Shown piece by piece: positions 1 through 6,081 of a stretch of DNA of 18,461 bases. The DNA is taken from assembly GCA_002279285.1 (NCBI GenBank), contig NCBR01000012.1, positions 1 to 18,461 of the forward strand. The letters are read 5' to 3'. The notes under the pieces are model-generated. The model did not search any database. It was not told the DNA's origin and was given only the letters and a program-made list of their open reading frames with translations. This DNA comes from Acidobacteria bacterium 37-71-11. Its GTDB lineage: Bacteria; Acidobacteriota; Thermoanaerobaculia; Thermoanaerobaculales; Thermoanaerobaculaceae. Numbering within the stretch: position 1 is the first letter of the stretch; the number at the start of each line of letters is the position of its first letter. Both the position numbers and the translations under genes were made by a program.

Positions 1-2
1 AG

Positions 3-56
3 CTGGCGCTCGATGCCACAAGGGCGTTGGAGCTGCAGAAGGTCGTCGGCCTCTGA
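3..56 (+). CDS. 3' tail of an upstream gene (partial, unidentified)
   Basis: The third frame is open from the window edge and reads LALDATRALELQKVVGL before a TGA at 54-56. The composition looks like an ordinary helical protein C-terminus, while the other two frames read as Arg/Ser-rich shadow. Only 17 codons are visible, so no family can be named. Bases 57-188, between this stop and the end of the next gene, hold no ORF or hairpin I would defend, only one ATCGGTACC word (reverse strand, near 170) like those in the dispersed repeats further on. Confidence 0.35.
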   Translation: MALDATRALELQKVVGL

Positions 57-188
57 TCAGCGATCAGTCCGGCCCGATCCAAGTGCGTTTCGATTTCCAC
101 GGGACGGGACAGCGCCCAATGCGGTTAGCCATGCCGTGTGCTCCGCAGCTGGTGAGATGGTGATGGCTGGTACCGATCCTGCGCGCGC

Positions 189-1139
189 TCACCGCACCGG
201 GATGGGGCGGCGCTTGGTGCCCGCGAGCTCGCTGTCCATCTGGGTGACGTTCTGCGCGAGGAAGTGGTCGTAGAACGCCCAGCTCGCGAAGCTGGGCGCG
301 AGCCGGCCGCGCACCGCGGCGACCAGCGCGTCGCCGCTCAGACCGTTCTGCCGGGCGGAGGCGACCGCGCCGCGCAGGGCCTCGAGGTAGCCGCGGAACG
401 CCGCCACGTCGGCGGCGTTGCCGACCTCGCCGTGGCCGGGGACGAACGTCGCCTTCGGGTGGCCCGCGAGCAGCCGTTCGTCCGACGTCACCCAGGCGGC
501 CGTGTCGGCGTCCGTCGTGTTGGGAAGGGTGGCGTTCCAGAAGAGGTCGCCGGTGAAGACGACGTCGGCGTCGGGAACGAAGACCACCGAGTCGCTGCCG
601 GTGTGCCCGGGCAGCGCCCGCACCTCCACCCTGCGGTTGCCGAGGTAGAGATCGATCCCGTCGTCGTAGACCAGGTTCGGCAGGACGAACGACTCGACCC
701 AGGCCCGCTTGTCGGGAGGCACGTTCGGCGCCCACCACTTGAGGTTCTCAGTCCGCTCCCAGGCCCGCACGTTTCGTTGCGCGACGATGACCGCGCCGGC
801 GTCGCGGAAGACGCCGTTCCCGGCCACGTGATCGAGGTGATAGTGGGTATCGACGACGAAGCGGATGGGCAGCGTGGTTCGCTCGCGGATGGCCGCGAGC
901 AGTTGCTGGGCGGCGGCGCTCGACTGGAAGGTGTCGACGACCGCGACGCCATCGCCCCCGATGATGAAGCCGGCGTTGCTCCCTGCCCCGCTGCCGGGGA
1001 CGCAGATCGCAGCGAAGACGCCGGGGCCGACCTCGTGCAGGGTGAAGTAAGGTTTGGCCTCGGAGGCGGCAAGAACGCTCGCCAGCGTCAGGCAGGACAC
1101 GAGGGAGGCGACGACCGGCGGCAGGCTTGGGGCTCGCAT
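189..1139 (-). CDS. Exported metallo-beta-lactamase-fold hydrolase
   Basis: This is a 316-residue MBL-fold metallohydrolase. Residues 1-28 form a signal peptide (hydrophobic stretch, then ASEA), so it should act in the periplasm. The dinuclear zinc site is complete: H99, H101, D103 and H104 in THYHLDH, H179 in LPGHTGSD, D198 in FTGDLFWN, and H236 in FVPGHGEVG. The fold runs across the whole protein with no extra domain. The family includes beta-lactamases, glyoxalase II-like thioesterases and lactonases. This protein has the general pattern of the exported 'MBL fold metallo-hydrolase' group and the sequence does not settle its substrate. The ATG at 1139 has no clear Shine-Dalgarno site. A promoter-like pair just upstream would start transcription almost at the ATG, so a leaderless mRNA is possible. 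It is transcribed away from rsgA. Confidence 0.88.
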   Translation of the reverse strand: MRAPSLPPVVASLVSCLTLASVLAASEAKPYFTLHEVGPGVFAAICVPGSGAGSNAGFIIGGDGVAVVDTFQSSAAAQQLLAAIRERTTLPIRFVVDTHYHLDHVAGNGVFRDAGAVIVAQRNVRAWERTENLKWWAPNVPPDKRAWVESFVLPNLVYDDGIDLYLGNRRVEVRALPGHTGSDSVVFVPDADVVFTGDLFWNATLPNTTDADTAAWVTSDERLLAGHPKATFVPGHGEVGNAADVAAFRGYLEALRGAVASARQNGLSGDALVAAVRGRLAPSFASWAFYDHFLAQNVTQMDSELAGTKRRPIPVR

Positions 1140-1145
1140 GCCGCG

Positions 1146-1174
1146 ATCATAGAAGCACGCGGCGGTTTCGTCAC
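1146..1174 (-). promoter_or_regulatory. Candidate promoter of the MBL hydrolase gene
   Basis: On the reverse strand, GTGACG (1169-1174, four of six matches to the -35 consensus) is followed after 17 nt by TATGAT (1146-1151, five of six matches to the -10). The predicted start site falls at about the ATG at 1139, which implies a leaderless or nearly leaderless transcript. This comes from reading the sequence by eye in GC-rich DNA. Confidence 0.4.
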
Positions 1175-1183
1175 CCGCAACGA

Positions 1184-1206
1184 TAGGTGCTCAATACGCA
1201 CCGATA
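1184..1206 (-). repeat. Degenerate copy of the GGTGCCACGTCC dispersed repeat
   Basis: Read on the reverse strand this gives TATCGGTGCGTATTGAGC. It has the ATCGGTGC start and the GCGTATTGA end of the dispersed repeat found at 3980, 4399, 5772, 9298 and 15235, but the central CACGTCC is missing. It lies in the divergent gap between the MBL gene and rsgA. On its own it would not be called a repeat. The intact copies elsewhere are what make it credible. Confidence 0.35.
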
Positions 1207-1274
1207 CCACCAGCTTAGCTTCGGGGGCCAGGCTCGCCGCGGCCGCGAAGGATCGGTGCTATGGTGTGCGCCGT

Positions 1275-1293
1275 GGCGGGGCACGGCCCCGCC
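1275..1293. other. Perfect GC-rich hairpin upstream of rsgA
   Basis: GGCGGGGC-ACG-GCCCCGCC is an 8-bp perfect stem with a 3-nt loop. It is followed at once by GGAGGG and an ATG at 1303 that opens an 11-codon frame (MSTAVLHGDLA, stop at 1336-1338). A second, bulged GC stem (about 1349-1378) lies between that mini-frame and rsgA. No U-run follows, so a simple terminator is unlikely. It may be a leader structure of rsgA, or only GC-rich secondary structure. Confidence 0.35.
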
Positions 1294-1439
1294 GGAGGGT
1301 GGATGAGCACCGCGGTTCTCCATGGGGATCTTGCGTGAGGGTTTGAGCGCGCCGGGGCGTTGACCGCCCGGCGCTCCACGACCTCGAACGCAGATCAGAG
1401 CCCGCGCGCCTTCGGGTCGCGCGCATGGAGGACTTCCCA

Positions 1440-2516
1440 GTGGACGAGCTTTCCGATCTGGGCTTCGGCCCGTTCTTCGAGCGACAACTGCAACTCTCAC
1501 CGGGCGCCGGGACGATCCCGGCGCGGATCGCCGCGGAGCACCGCGGCGCCTACGAGGTCTGGTCCGCGCACGGGACGAGCGCGGCGCAGCTCGCCGGGCG
1601 GCTCCGGCTCGAGTCGGATGAGGCGGGTCTGCCCGGCGTCGGCGACTGGGCCGTCCTCAGGGATGAGCCGGCGCCCGGCCGCACCGCTGTCATCGAGCGC
1701 GTGCTCGAGCGGCGCACGGTGTTCACCCGCGGCGCCGCCGGCCGCGGCGCACGGGCGCAGGTGGTCGCAGCGAACGTGGACCTGGTGTTCGCGGTCTGTG
1801 GCCTCGACGCGGACTTCAACGTGCGCAGGATCGAGCGCTACCTCGCCCGCATCTGGGCGAGCGGGGCGCAGCCGGCGGTGATCCTGAACAAGGCCGACCT
1901 CTGTGCGGACGCGGCTGGGCGCGTCGCCGAGGTCGAGGGCCGCGCTGCAGCCGTGTCGGTCCTGGTGACGAGCGCGCTGCACCGCGGCGGGCTCGAGGCG
2001 GTGCGCGCCCGGATCGAGCGCGGGATGACCGTGGCGCTGGTCGGCTCCTCCGGCGCCGGCAAGTCCACGCTCGTCAACGCGCTGCTCGGCGAGGAGCGGA
2101 TGGCCACCGGAGAGGTCCGCGCCGGTGACGGCCGCGGCCGCCACGTCACGACGCACCGGCAGCTCGTCCGTCTGCCCGGCGGCGGGCTGCTGCTCGACAC
2201 GCCGGGGATGCGGGAGCTGGCGCTCGTGGACGACGAGGGCCTCGACGCGCTGTTCGGCGACATCGCGGCGCTGGCCGCCGGCTGCCGGTTCCGCGACTGC
2301 CGGCACGAGACCGAGCCCGGGTGCGCGGTGAGGGAGGCGGTGGAGGCGGGGACGCTCGAGGCGGAGCGCCTCGAGCACTGGCGACAGCTCGAACGGGAGG
2401 CGCAGGCGTTCGAGCGGCGCCACGACGAGCGGCTGCGCCGGCAGTGCGAGCGGAGGTGGGGCCAGCTGTACGACGAGGCCGCGAGGTTGCGGAGGTGGAA
2501 GGGAGGGAAGGAGTAG
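1440..2516 (+). CDS. rsgA: RsgA, small-subunit-dependent ribosome-maturation GTPase
   Basis: RsgA is a circularly permuted GTPase that binds the immature 30S subunit and uses GTP hydrolysis in its late maturation. The permuted motif order is visible (numbering from an ATG at 1425): an N-terminal OB-fold region, G4 NKAD 155-158, G5 SAL from 183, the P-loop GSSGAGKST 207-215, the G2 region RHVTTHRQL 239-247 and G3 DTPG 258-261. A C-terminal zinc knuckle with exact CX4CXHX5C spacing (C287, C292, H294, C300) follows, then a basic tail. The start is ambiguous. The ATG at 1425 has no ribosome binding site, while the GTG at 1440 is preceded by GGAGGA (1427-1432) at 7 nt and still leaves the LGFGPFF opening typical of the family, so I prefer 1440 (358 residues). 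It stands alone, divergent from the MBL gene. Confidence 0.95.
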   Translation: MDELSDLGFGPFFERQLQLSPGAGTIPARIAAEHRGAYEVWSAHGTSAAQLAGRLRLESDEAGLPGVGDWAVLRDEPAPGRTAVIERVLERRTVFTRGAAGRGARAQVVAANVDLVFAVCGLDADFNVRRIERYLARIWASGAQPAVILNKADLCADAAGRVAEVEGRAAAVSVLVTSALHRGGLEAVRARIERGMTVALVGSSGAGKSTLVNALLGEERMATGEVRAGDGRGRHVTTHRQLVRLPGGGLLLDTPGMRELALVDDEGLDALFGDIAALAAGCRFRDCRHETEPGCAVREAVEAGTLEAERLEHWRQLEREAQAFERRHDERLRRQCERRWGQLYDEAARLRRWKGGKE

Positions 2517-2568
2517 GCGCGCGATCGGTCGCAGGTATCACCGGCCCACCTCGTTGCCCCGCGGGACA

Positions 2569-2592
2569 GGTGTCACGTCCCCATCCGTTCCA
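2569..2592 (+). repeat. Weak partial copy of the dispersed repeat
   Basis: GGTGTCACGTCCCC matches the first half of the dispersed repeat (GGTGCCACGTCC) with one change. The second half (ATCCGTTCCA) does not match. It sits in the 217-bp convergent gap after rsgA. Confidence 0.25.
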
Positions 2593-2655
2593 GCCGCGGT
2601 CCGCTTGATGGCCACGTCGGGGCGACGCTCGCGGAACTGCGGCTCGGCAGGGCCC

Positions 2656-2694
2656 CATCGGTACCATCGGTATCGCGTATCACGATCTGATGAT
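2656..2694 (+). repeat. Degenerate copy of the dispersed repeat with doubled start
   Basis: Two ATCGGT words in a row (ATCGGTACC, then ATCGGTATC) lead into GCGTATCACGATCTGATGAT. This recalls the GCGTATTGACATGAT end of the intact copies but carries insertions. It lies in the same convergent gap as the weak copy at 2569, between the ends of rsgA and the DUF5694 gene. Confidence 0.35.
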
Positions 2695-2733
2695 TGTGGT
2701 GGAGGATCGTGGTGTGGATTCGCGTTGGGTGCG

Positions 2734-3906
2734 TCACGGTGCTGGCGGCACGCCGAGCATCGGCTCGACCTCCACGACGTCGATGTCGGCCATCTTGGAC
2801 AGGTAGGCCTCGAGGAACGGCCTGTGGGCGGCGCCGTAGATCACGAGGACGCGGCCGCCCGGGTGGAGCGCGGCCACCGCCCGGATCCGGGCCGCGATCT
2901 TGAGGTTGCGGTTCTCCCAGAGGCCGAGGCGCGTCCGGTCCGTGCCGCTCGCGAAGTGGGTGCGCAGGAACACGCCCCACTGGGCGTCCACGTCGGCCGC
3001 GGCGAACCTCGACGAGTTGAGGAGCGCGAACACGGGGAGCAGGTCGCCGGTGCGGGTGCACTCCTGCAGCCGGGACGCTTTCTCCAGATAGACCGGCGCT
3101 TTCGAGACGGCGGCGAGCTGGGCGTTGCCGTTGAAGTCCTTCTCGAGCTGGGCGTCGATCACGGCGTACGCGTCCGGGTCCTCGAAGTCGTCCACCGGCT
3201 CCAGCGTCTCGAGTCCGAGCGCCCGGGCCAGCCGCACCGCGATCGCCGGCACCTCGTTGACCTGGGCGAGCTGACTGTCGAGCTGCTCGGCGAGGTCGGC
3301 CGGAATCACCTTCTGCGCCTTTCTGGCCGGCGCGTCGAGGTACGACCACTGGAGCGCCGCCGAGGACGGGTCGTAGGCGGCCAGCATCCAGAGCGCCAGG
3401 ACGGCCCTATCACCGGGGCTCGTCTTCCCCGGCCCCGCGGCCCGCGCGGCGGCGAGGAGCTCCCGGACCTTGACCGACGCCTTCTCGGGTGTCGTGTTCA
3501 ACAGCGCGCAGGCCGGCTTCCCGAGCTTCTGATGCGCGTTGGCGAAGCTGCTCAGGATGTCGGCGTAGAGCGGCCCGGCGTCCCGCCGCAGGTCGAGCTC
3601 CCGGACGCGGGCGCCCGGCAGCGTCTCGACGCAGATGGCGTCGGGACGGAAGCGCTGCAAAATCGGGAGCAACCGGTCGAGCATCGCAGGCTGGAACTGC
3701 TTCGCGATCTCCCGCAGGTGAAACGTGCCGAGCACGAGGACCTTGGTTCGTGCCTGTGCCGGCTGGATGGCCGCGAGCCGGGCGATCGGGTCGCTCGTGT
3801 CGGCCCCCGGCTGCGCCCGACCGTGGGCCGGGGACGGCGCGAAGGCGAGGACCGAGGCAAGCGCGAGAGAAAGCGAAGCCGCGCCGAAGCGCGTGGCGTG
3901 GAGCAT
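2734..3906 (-). CDS. Exported DUF5694-type protein (TraB/GumN-like fold)
   Basis: This is a 390-residue protein with an N-terminal signal peptide (residues 1 to about 30). The mature part opens with KVLVLGTFHL (LGTFH 59-63), has ICVE with E94 about 30 residues later, and ends with VIYGAAHRPFLEAYL (G358, H361). The GTFH ... E ... GAAH layout is what I know from DUF5694 proteins and the wider TraB/GumN/EreA-like group, where the histidines and glutamate are proposed metal or catalytic residues. No substrate is known to me. Two ATGs lie close together. The one at 3906 has GGAGGG about 8 nt upstream, while the one at 3912 is only 1-2 nt from it, so 3906 is preferred. The frame stays open upstream to 4044, but that extension reads through a dispersed repeat and is not protein-like. 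It is convergent with rsgA and divergent from pheA. Confidence 0.75.
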   Translation of the reverse strand: MLHATRFGAASLSLALASVLAFAPSPAHGRAQPGADTSDPIARLAAIQPAQARTKVLVLGTFHLREIAKQFQPAMLDRLLPILQRFRPDAICVETLPGARVRELDLRRDAGPLYADILSSFANAHQKLGKPACALLNTTPEKASVKVRELLAAARAAGPGKTSPGDRAVLALWMLAAYDPSSAALQWSYLDAPARKAQKVIPADLAEQLDSQLAQVNEVPAIAVRLARALGLETLEPVDDFEDPDAYAVIDAQLEKDFNGNAQLAAVSKAPVYLEKASRLQECTRTGDLLPVFALLNSSRFAAADVDAQWGVFLRTHFASGTDRTRLGLWENRNLKIAARIRAVAALHPGGRVLVIYGAAHRPFLEAYLSKMADIDVVEVEPMLGVPPAP

Positions 3907-3979
3907 GATCATGCCCTCCACTGGCAATGACGAAATTCGGCAGCAAAAGGTTCTCGCGCCGGGCACCGGACAGCGACCC

Positions 3980-4012
3980 ATCGGTGCCACGTCCACACGT
4001 ATCGACATGATT
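3980..4012 (+). repeat. Intact copy of the GGTGCCACGTCC dispersed repeat
   Basis: ATCGGTGCCACGTCC is followed by ACACGTATCGACATGATT. It shares 12 identical bases (GTGCCACGTCCA) and the CGTAT.GACAT end with the inverted copy about 390 bp downstream at 4399. It lies 74 bp upstream of the DUF5694 start, in the 606-bp divergent gap before pheA. That gap also holds a signal-peptide-like relic (4152), a hairpin (4332) and a second repeat copy (4399), and no intact gene. Confidence 0.75.
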
Positions 4013-4151
4013 CGAGGCGGAGGTGACCCAGATACGGGCATCACGTTCTCAGCATGTGACAGGGCGGGCGGCGCGCGTGCTGCAACGTGGGGGCCGGCAG
4101 GACAAACCGATTAGGGCGGCCGCGCACCGGTTGCGGCGCGCGGTGGGTGGC

Positions 4152-4253
4152 ATGGACCGGAAGACGTTGCTCGAGGCCTCGCTCGGCATCGCCGCGACGT
4201 CCGTCGCGGGAGGCTCGCTGACCGGCGGCGCCGACGAGGCCGCCCGCGCAACA
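4152..4253 (+). pseudogene. Possible remnant of a gene start (Tat-like signal peptide)
   Basis: An ATG at 4152 opens MDRKTLLEASLGIAATSVAG, followed by GSLTGGADEAARA. The pattern (charged start, small hydrophobic core, Ala-rich end) is that of a twin-arginine-type signal peptide in which the second Arg is Lys. After about 34 codons the frame stays open but turns into Cys/Trp/His-rich sequence with no protein character, and it later runs as a shadow through pheA. I read it as the surviving 5' end of a lost secreted-protein gene. It could also be a chance reading in GC-rich DNA. Confidence 0.35.
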
Positions 4254-4331
4254 CGGACTCGAGGCTCGCCGCACCACCGGCTCGGGCGTGCTGTTGCCGT
4301 GGGCTTCGGGTGGGGATGCTGTCCGCAATGT

Positions 4332-4359
4332 CCCCCGTGTGTGCCAGGGTATGCGGGGG
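4332..4359. other. Hairpin in the pheA upstream region
   Basis: CCCCCGTGT and ATGCGGGGG can pair over 9 bp (two G-U pairs as RNA) around a 10-nt loop. The surrounding 4310-4390 stretch (GGGGATGCTGTCCGCAATG..., GGGGCAAAAGGGGTGTGGAA...) differs in character from its neighbours and recalls the noncoding end of an insertion sequence. I could not find a matching inverted terminus or a transposase. Confidence 0.3.
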
Positions 4360-4398
4360 CAAAAGGGGTGTGGAACTGTCGCCATTCCGCCCGCCAGC

Positions 4399-4428
4399 AA
4401 TGTCTATACGCGTGGACGTGGCACTGCT
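4399..4428 (-). repeat. Intact inverted copy of the dispersed repeat
   Basis: Read on the reverse strand it gives AGTGCCACGTCCACGCGTAT followed by AGACATT. It matches the copy at 3980 over almost its full length and lies in the opposite orientation. Just beyond it, on the repeat's 5' side, is a second partial start unit (GCGGTGCTA), a doubling also seen at 9298. It lies about 85 bp before the pheA ATG. Confidence 0.75.
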
Positions 4429-4478
4429 GTAGCACCGCTGCGGTAGGGCTGATGGCCACCGGGGCGCCGCGTCTGCCC

Positions 4479-4484
4479 TACAAT
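4479..4484 (+). promoter_or_regulatory. Candidate -10 box of pheA
   Basis: TACAAT (five of six matches to TATAAT) lies 28 nt upstream of the pheA ATG and would give a leader of about 20 nt. No convincing -35 sequence is found 16-18 nt further upstream, so the call rests on the -10 alone. I see no His/Phe-rich leader peptide of the kind that attenuates pheA in enterobacteria. Confidence 0.3.
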
Positions 4485-4512
4485 CGCGCATGGCCAGCAT
4501 GGCGGGACGCCC

Positions 4513-5694
4513 ATGGACACGTTAAAGGAGCTGCGCGAGCGGCTCGACGTGGCCGACCGGGAGATCGTCGAGCGGCTCAAGGCGCGCCTCGACCTGGTCG
4601 CCGAGGTGGCGCAGCTGAAGGCCGAGGGGCTGCCGTTCCTGCGCGATCACGAGCGGGAGGCCGAGGTGGTCGAGCGGGCCGAGACGCGGGCGCGCGAGCT
4701 GGGGCTCGACGCGACGCGGGTGCGCGAGGTCTTTCGCGAGCTGCTGGCGATGTCGGTGCGGGTGCAGGAGGAGACGCTGCTGCGCCGGCACAGCGCGGCG
4801 CGCTCGGAGCGCAACGCCCACCGCGTCGCCTACCAGGGCGGACCCGACTCCTACAGCCACCTCGCCGCGCGCAAGCTGTTCGCCCACCGCGCCGCGGAGA
4901 TGGAGTTCGTCGGCCTGTCCACCTTTGCCGCCGCGCTGCGCGAGGCGGAGAGCGGCGAGGCCGGCTACGCGTGCCTGCCCATCGAGAACACGACCGCCGG
5001 CTCGATCAACGAGACCTACGACCTGCTCCGCCACACCGAGCTGTCGATCGTCGGCGAGGAGGTGTGGGACGTCCGCCACTGCCTGCTCGCGCTTGGCCCC
5101 TGCGCGCCGTCCTCGCTGCGCCGCGTTCTCTCGCACCCACAGGCGCTCGCCCAGTGCGGGCGCTTCCTCGCCTCGCTGCCGGCCGCCGAGCCGGTCGTGT
5201 TCGTGGATACCGCCGAGGCGGCCCGCCGCGTCCGCGAGGACGGCGACCCGGGTCAGGCCGCGATCGCGAGCGAGGAGGCCGGGCAGCGCTTCGGCCTCGC
5301 CGTGATCGCCCGCGACATCGCGGACCAGCCCGAGAACTGGACGCGCTTCGTGCTGATCTCGGCGATCGAGTCGGTGCCCGACCCGCGCGTGCCGGCCAAG
5401 ACCTCGCTGGTGCTCACCACGCCGCATCGCCACGGCGCCCTCGCGCACTGCCTCGACGTGCTCGCCGACCGCGGCCTCAACCTCACCAAGCTCGAATCGC
5501 GCCCGGTGCCGCGGCGTCCGTGGGAGTACATGTTCTACCTCGATTTCGAGGGGTCGCTGGCGGGCGAGGCGGCGGCCGCCGCAGTCGCCGCGCTGCGCGG
5601 CTACTGCCCGTACCTCAAGGTGCTGGGCTGCTACCCGGCGCGGACCACCGAGCAGGGGCGCGTCGACGAGTTTGGCGGCGACGAGACGCGCTGA
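4513..5694 (+). CDS. pheA: Bifunctional chorismate mutase / prephenate dehydratase
   Basis: This P-protein converts chorismate to prephenate and then to phenylpyruvate, the committed branch to phenylalanine, in the cytoplasm. At 393 residues it is close to the E. coli enzyme (386). The AroQ mutase domain (1-90) keeps all active-site positions at a constant offset of 3 from E. coli: R8, R25, K36, D45, R48, E49, S81 and Q85. The dehydratase domain (about 103-285) has SYSHLAAR 113-120, PIENTTAGSIN 156-166 and the catalytic T277-R278-F279. The ACT domain (about 295-375) has the phenylalanine-binding GAL (308-310) and ESRP (328-331) motifs, so feedback inhibition is expected. The C-terminus KVLGCYPA is also E. 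coli-like. The start at 4513 places the first AroQ helix correctly. It is a single gene with no other aromatic-pathway gene beside it. Confidence 0.96.
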   Translation: MDTLKELRERLDVADREIVERLKARLDLVAEVAQLKAEGLPFLRDHEREAEVVERAETRARELGLDATRVREVFRELLAMSVRVQEETLLRRHSAARSERNAHRVAYQGGPDSYSHLAARKLFAHRAAEMEFVGLSTFAAALREAESGEAGYACLPIENTTAGSINETYDLLRHTELSIVGEEVWDVRHCLLALGPCAPSSLRRVLSHPQALAQCGRFLASLPAAEPVVFVDTAEAARRVREDGDPGQAAIASEEAGQRFGLAVIARDIADQPENWTRFVLISAIESVPDPRVPAKTSLVLTTPHRHGALAHCLDVLADRGLNLTKLESRPVPRRPWEYMFYLDFEGSLAGEAAAAAVAALRGYCPYLKVLGCYPARTTEQGRVDEFGGDETR

Positions 5695-5751
5695 CGCGGC
5701 TCGATCGGCACGGTTGCAACCCAGAATCTGTACCAGAATCGATGCCAAAAC

Positions 5752-5803
5752 ATCGGTGCTGGATCGGTGCGGATCGGTGCCACGTCCGGGCGTATTGATA
5801 CCA
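5752..5803 (+). repeat. Dispersed repeat copy with a triple ATCGGTGC array
   Basis: ATCGGTGC occurs at 5752-5759, 5763-5770 and 5773-5780 (periods 11 and 10). The last one continues as the full repeat CGGTGCCACGTCCGGGCGTATTGATA (to about 5803). Just upstream, CCAGAATC is also repeated (5721 and 5733). It begins 57 bp after the pheA stop, in the 387-bp convergent gap before the LOG-family gene. The second repeat family starts about 30 bp downstream. Confidence 0.7.
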
Positions 5804-5830
5804 ACGCTCCATCTGTCGTAGAGGAACGCC

Positions 5831-5914
5831 TGTCACTGCGACGAGCAAAGCGACGAAGCAGCCTCGTGCCCCAGCGAGGGCAGTGGGCACCGGCTTGGGG
5901 ACGAGATCGCTTCA
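5831..5914. repeat. Second repeat family: imperfect inverted repeat with GAAGC/CTCGT arms
   Basis: TGTCACTGCGACGAGCAAAG leads to a left arm CGAAGCAGCCTCGTGCCCC (5854-5872). A right arm GGGGACGAGATCGCTTCA (5897-5914) is its imperfect complement. This matches the form of a very common bacterial intergenic repeat that I know as TCATTGCGAG...GAAGCAATCTCG...CGAGATTGCTTC. A related sequence lies at 15164-15234. It could fold as a hairpin and might stop transcription from either side of this convergent gap. Bases 5915-6081 beyond it hold nothing I recognise. Confidence 0.5.
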
Positions 5915-6081
5915 CCCACCGCCACGCGGGTGCAGCGCGCCCGCTCGGGGCAGGCTCTATTCCACCTGCGGCGGGACTCCTAGCGATGACCCCAATTCCT
6001 CCAAAAAGGGCGGTGAATTGCTATCGACCCGGTCTGCCAACTCCGCCGGATCTGGAGGTCCTACATGGTGCGTGTGCCGCG

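Noticed and set aside
264..1346. Long open frame opposite the MBL gene (360 codons)
   Set aside because: It is Arg/Gly/Ala/Asp-rich shadow translation of a high-GC gene whose complementary strand has all catalytic motifs.
1394..1424. ATG at 1425 as the rsgA start
   Set aside because: Not excluded, but it lacks a ribosome binding site, whereas the in-frame GTG at 1440 has GGAGGA at ideal spacing.
2554..3930. 458-codon frame opposite the DUF5694 gene
   Set aside because: No domain character, composition typical of an antisense shadow, and the opposite strand has a signal peptide and family motifs.
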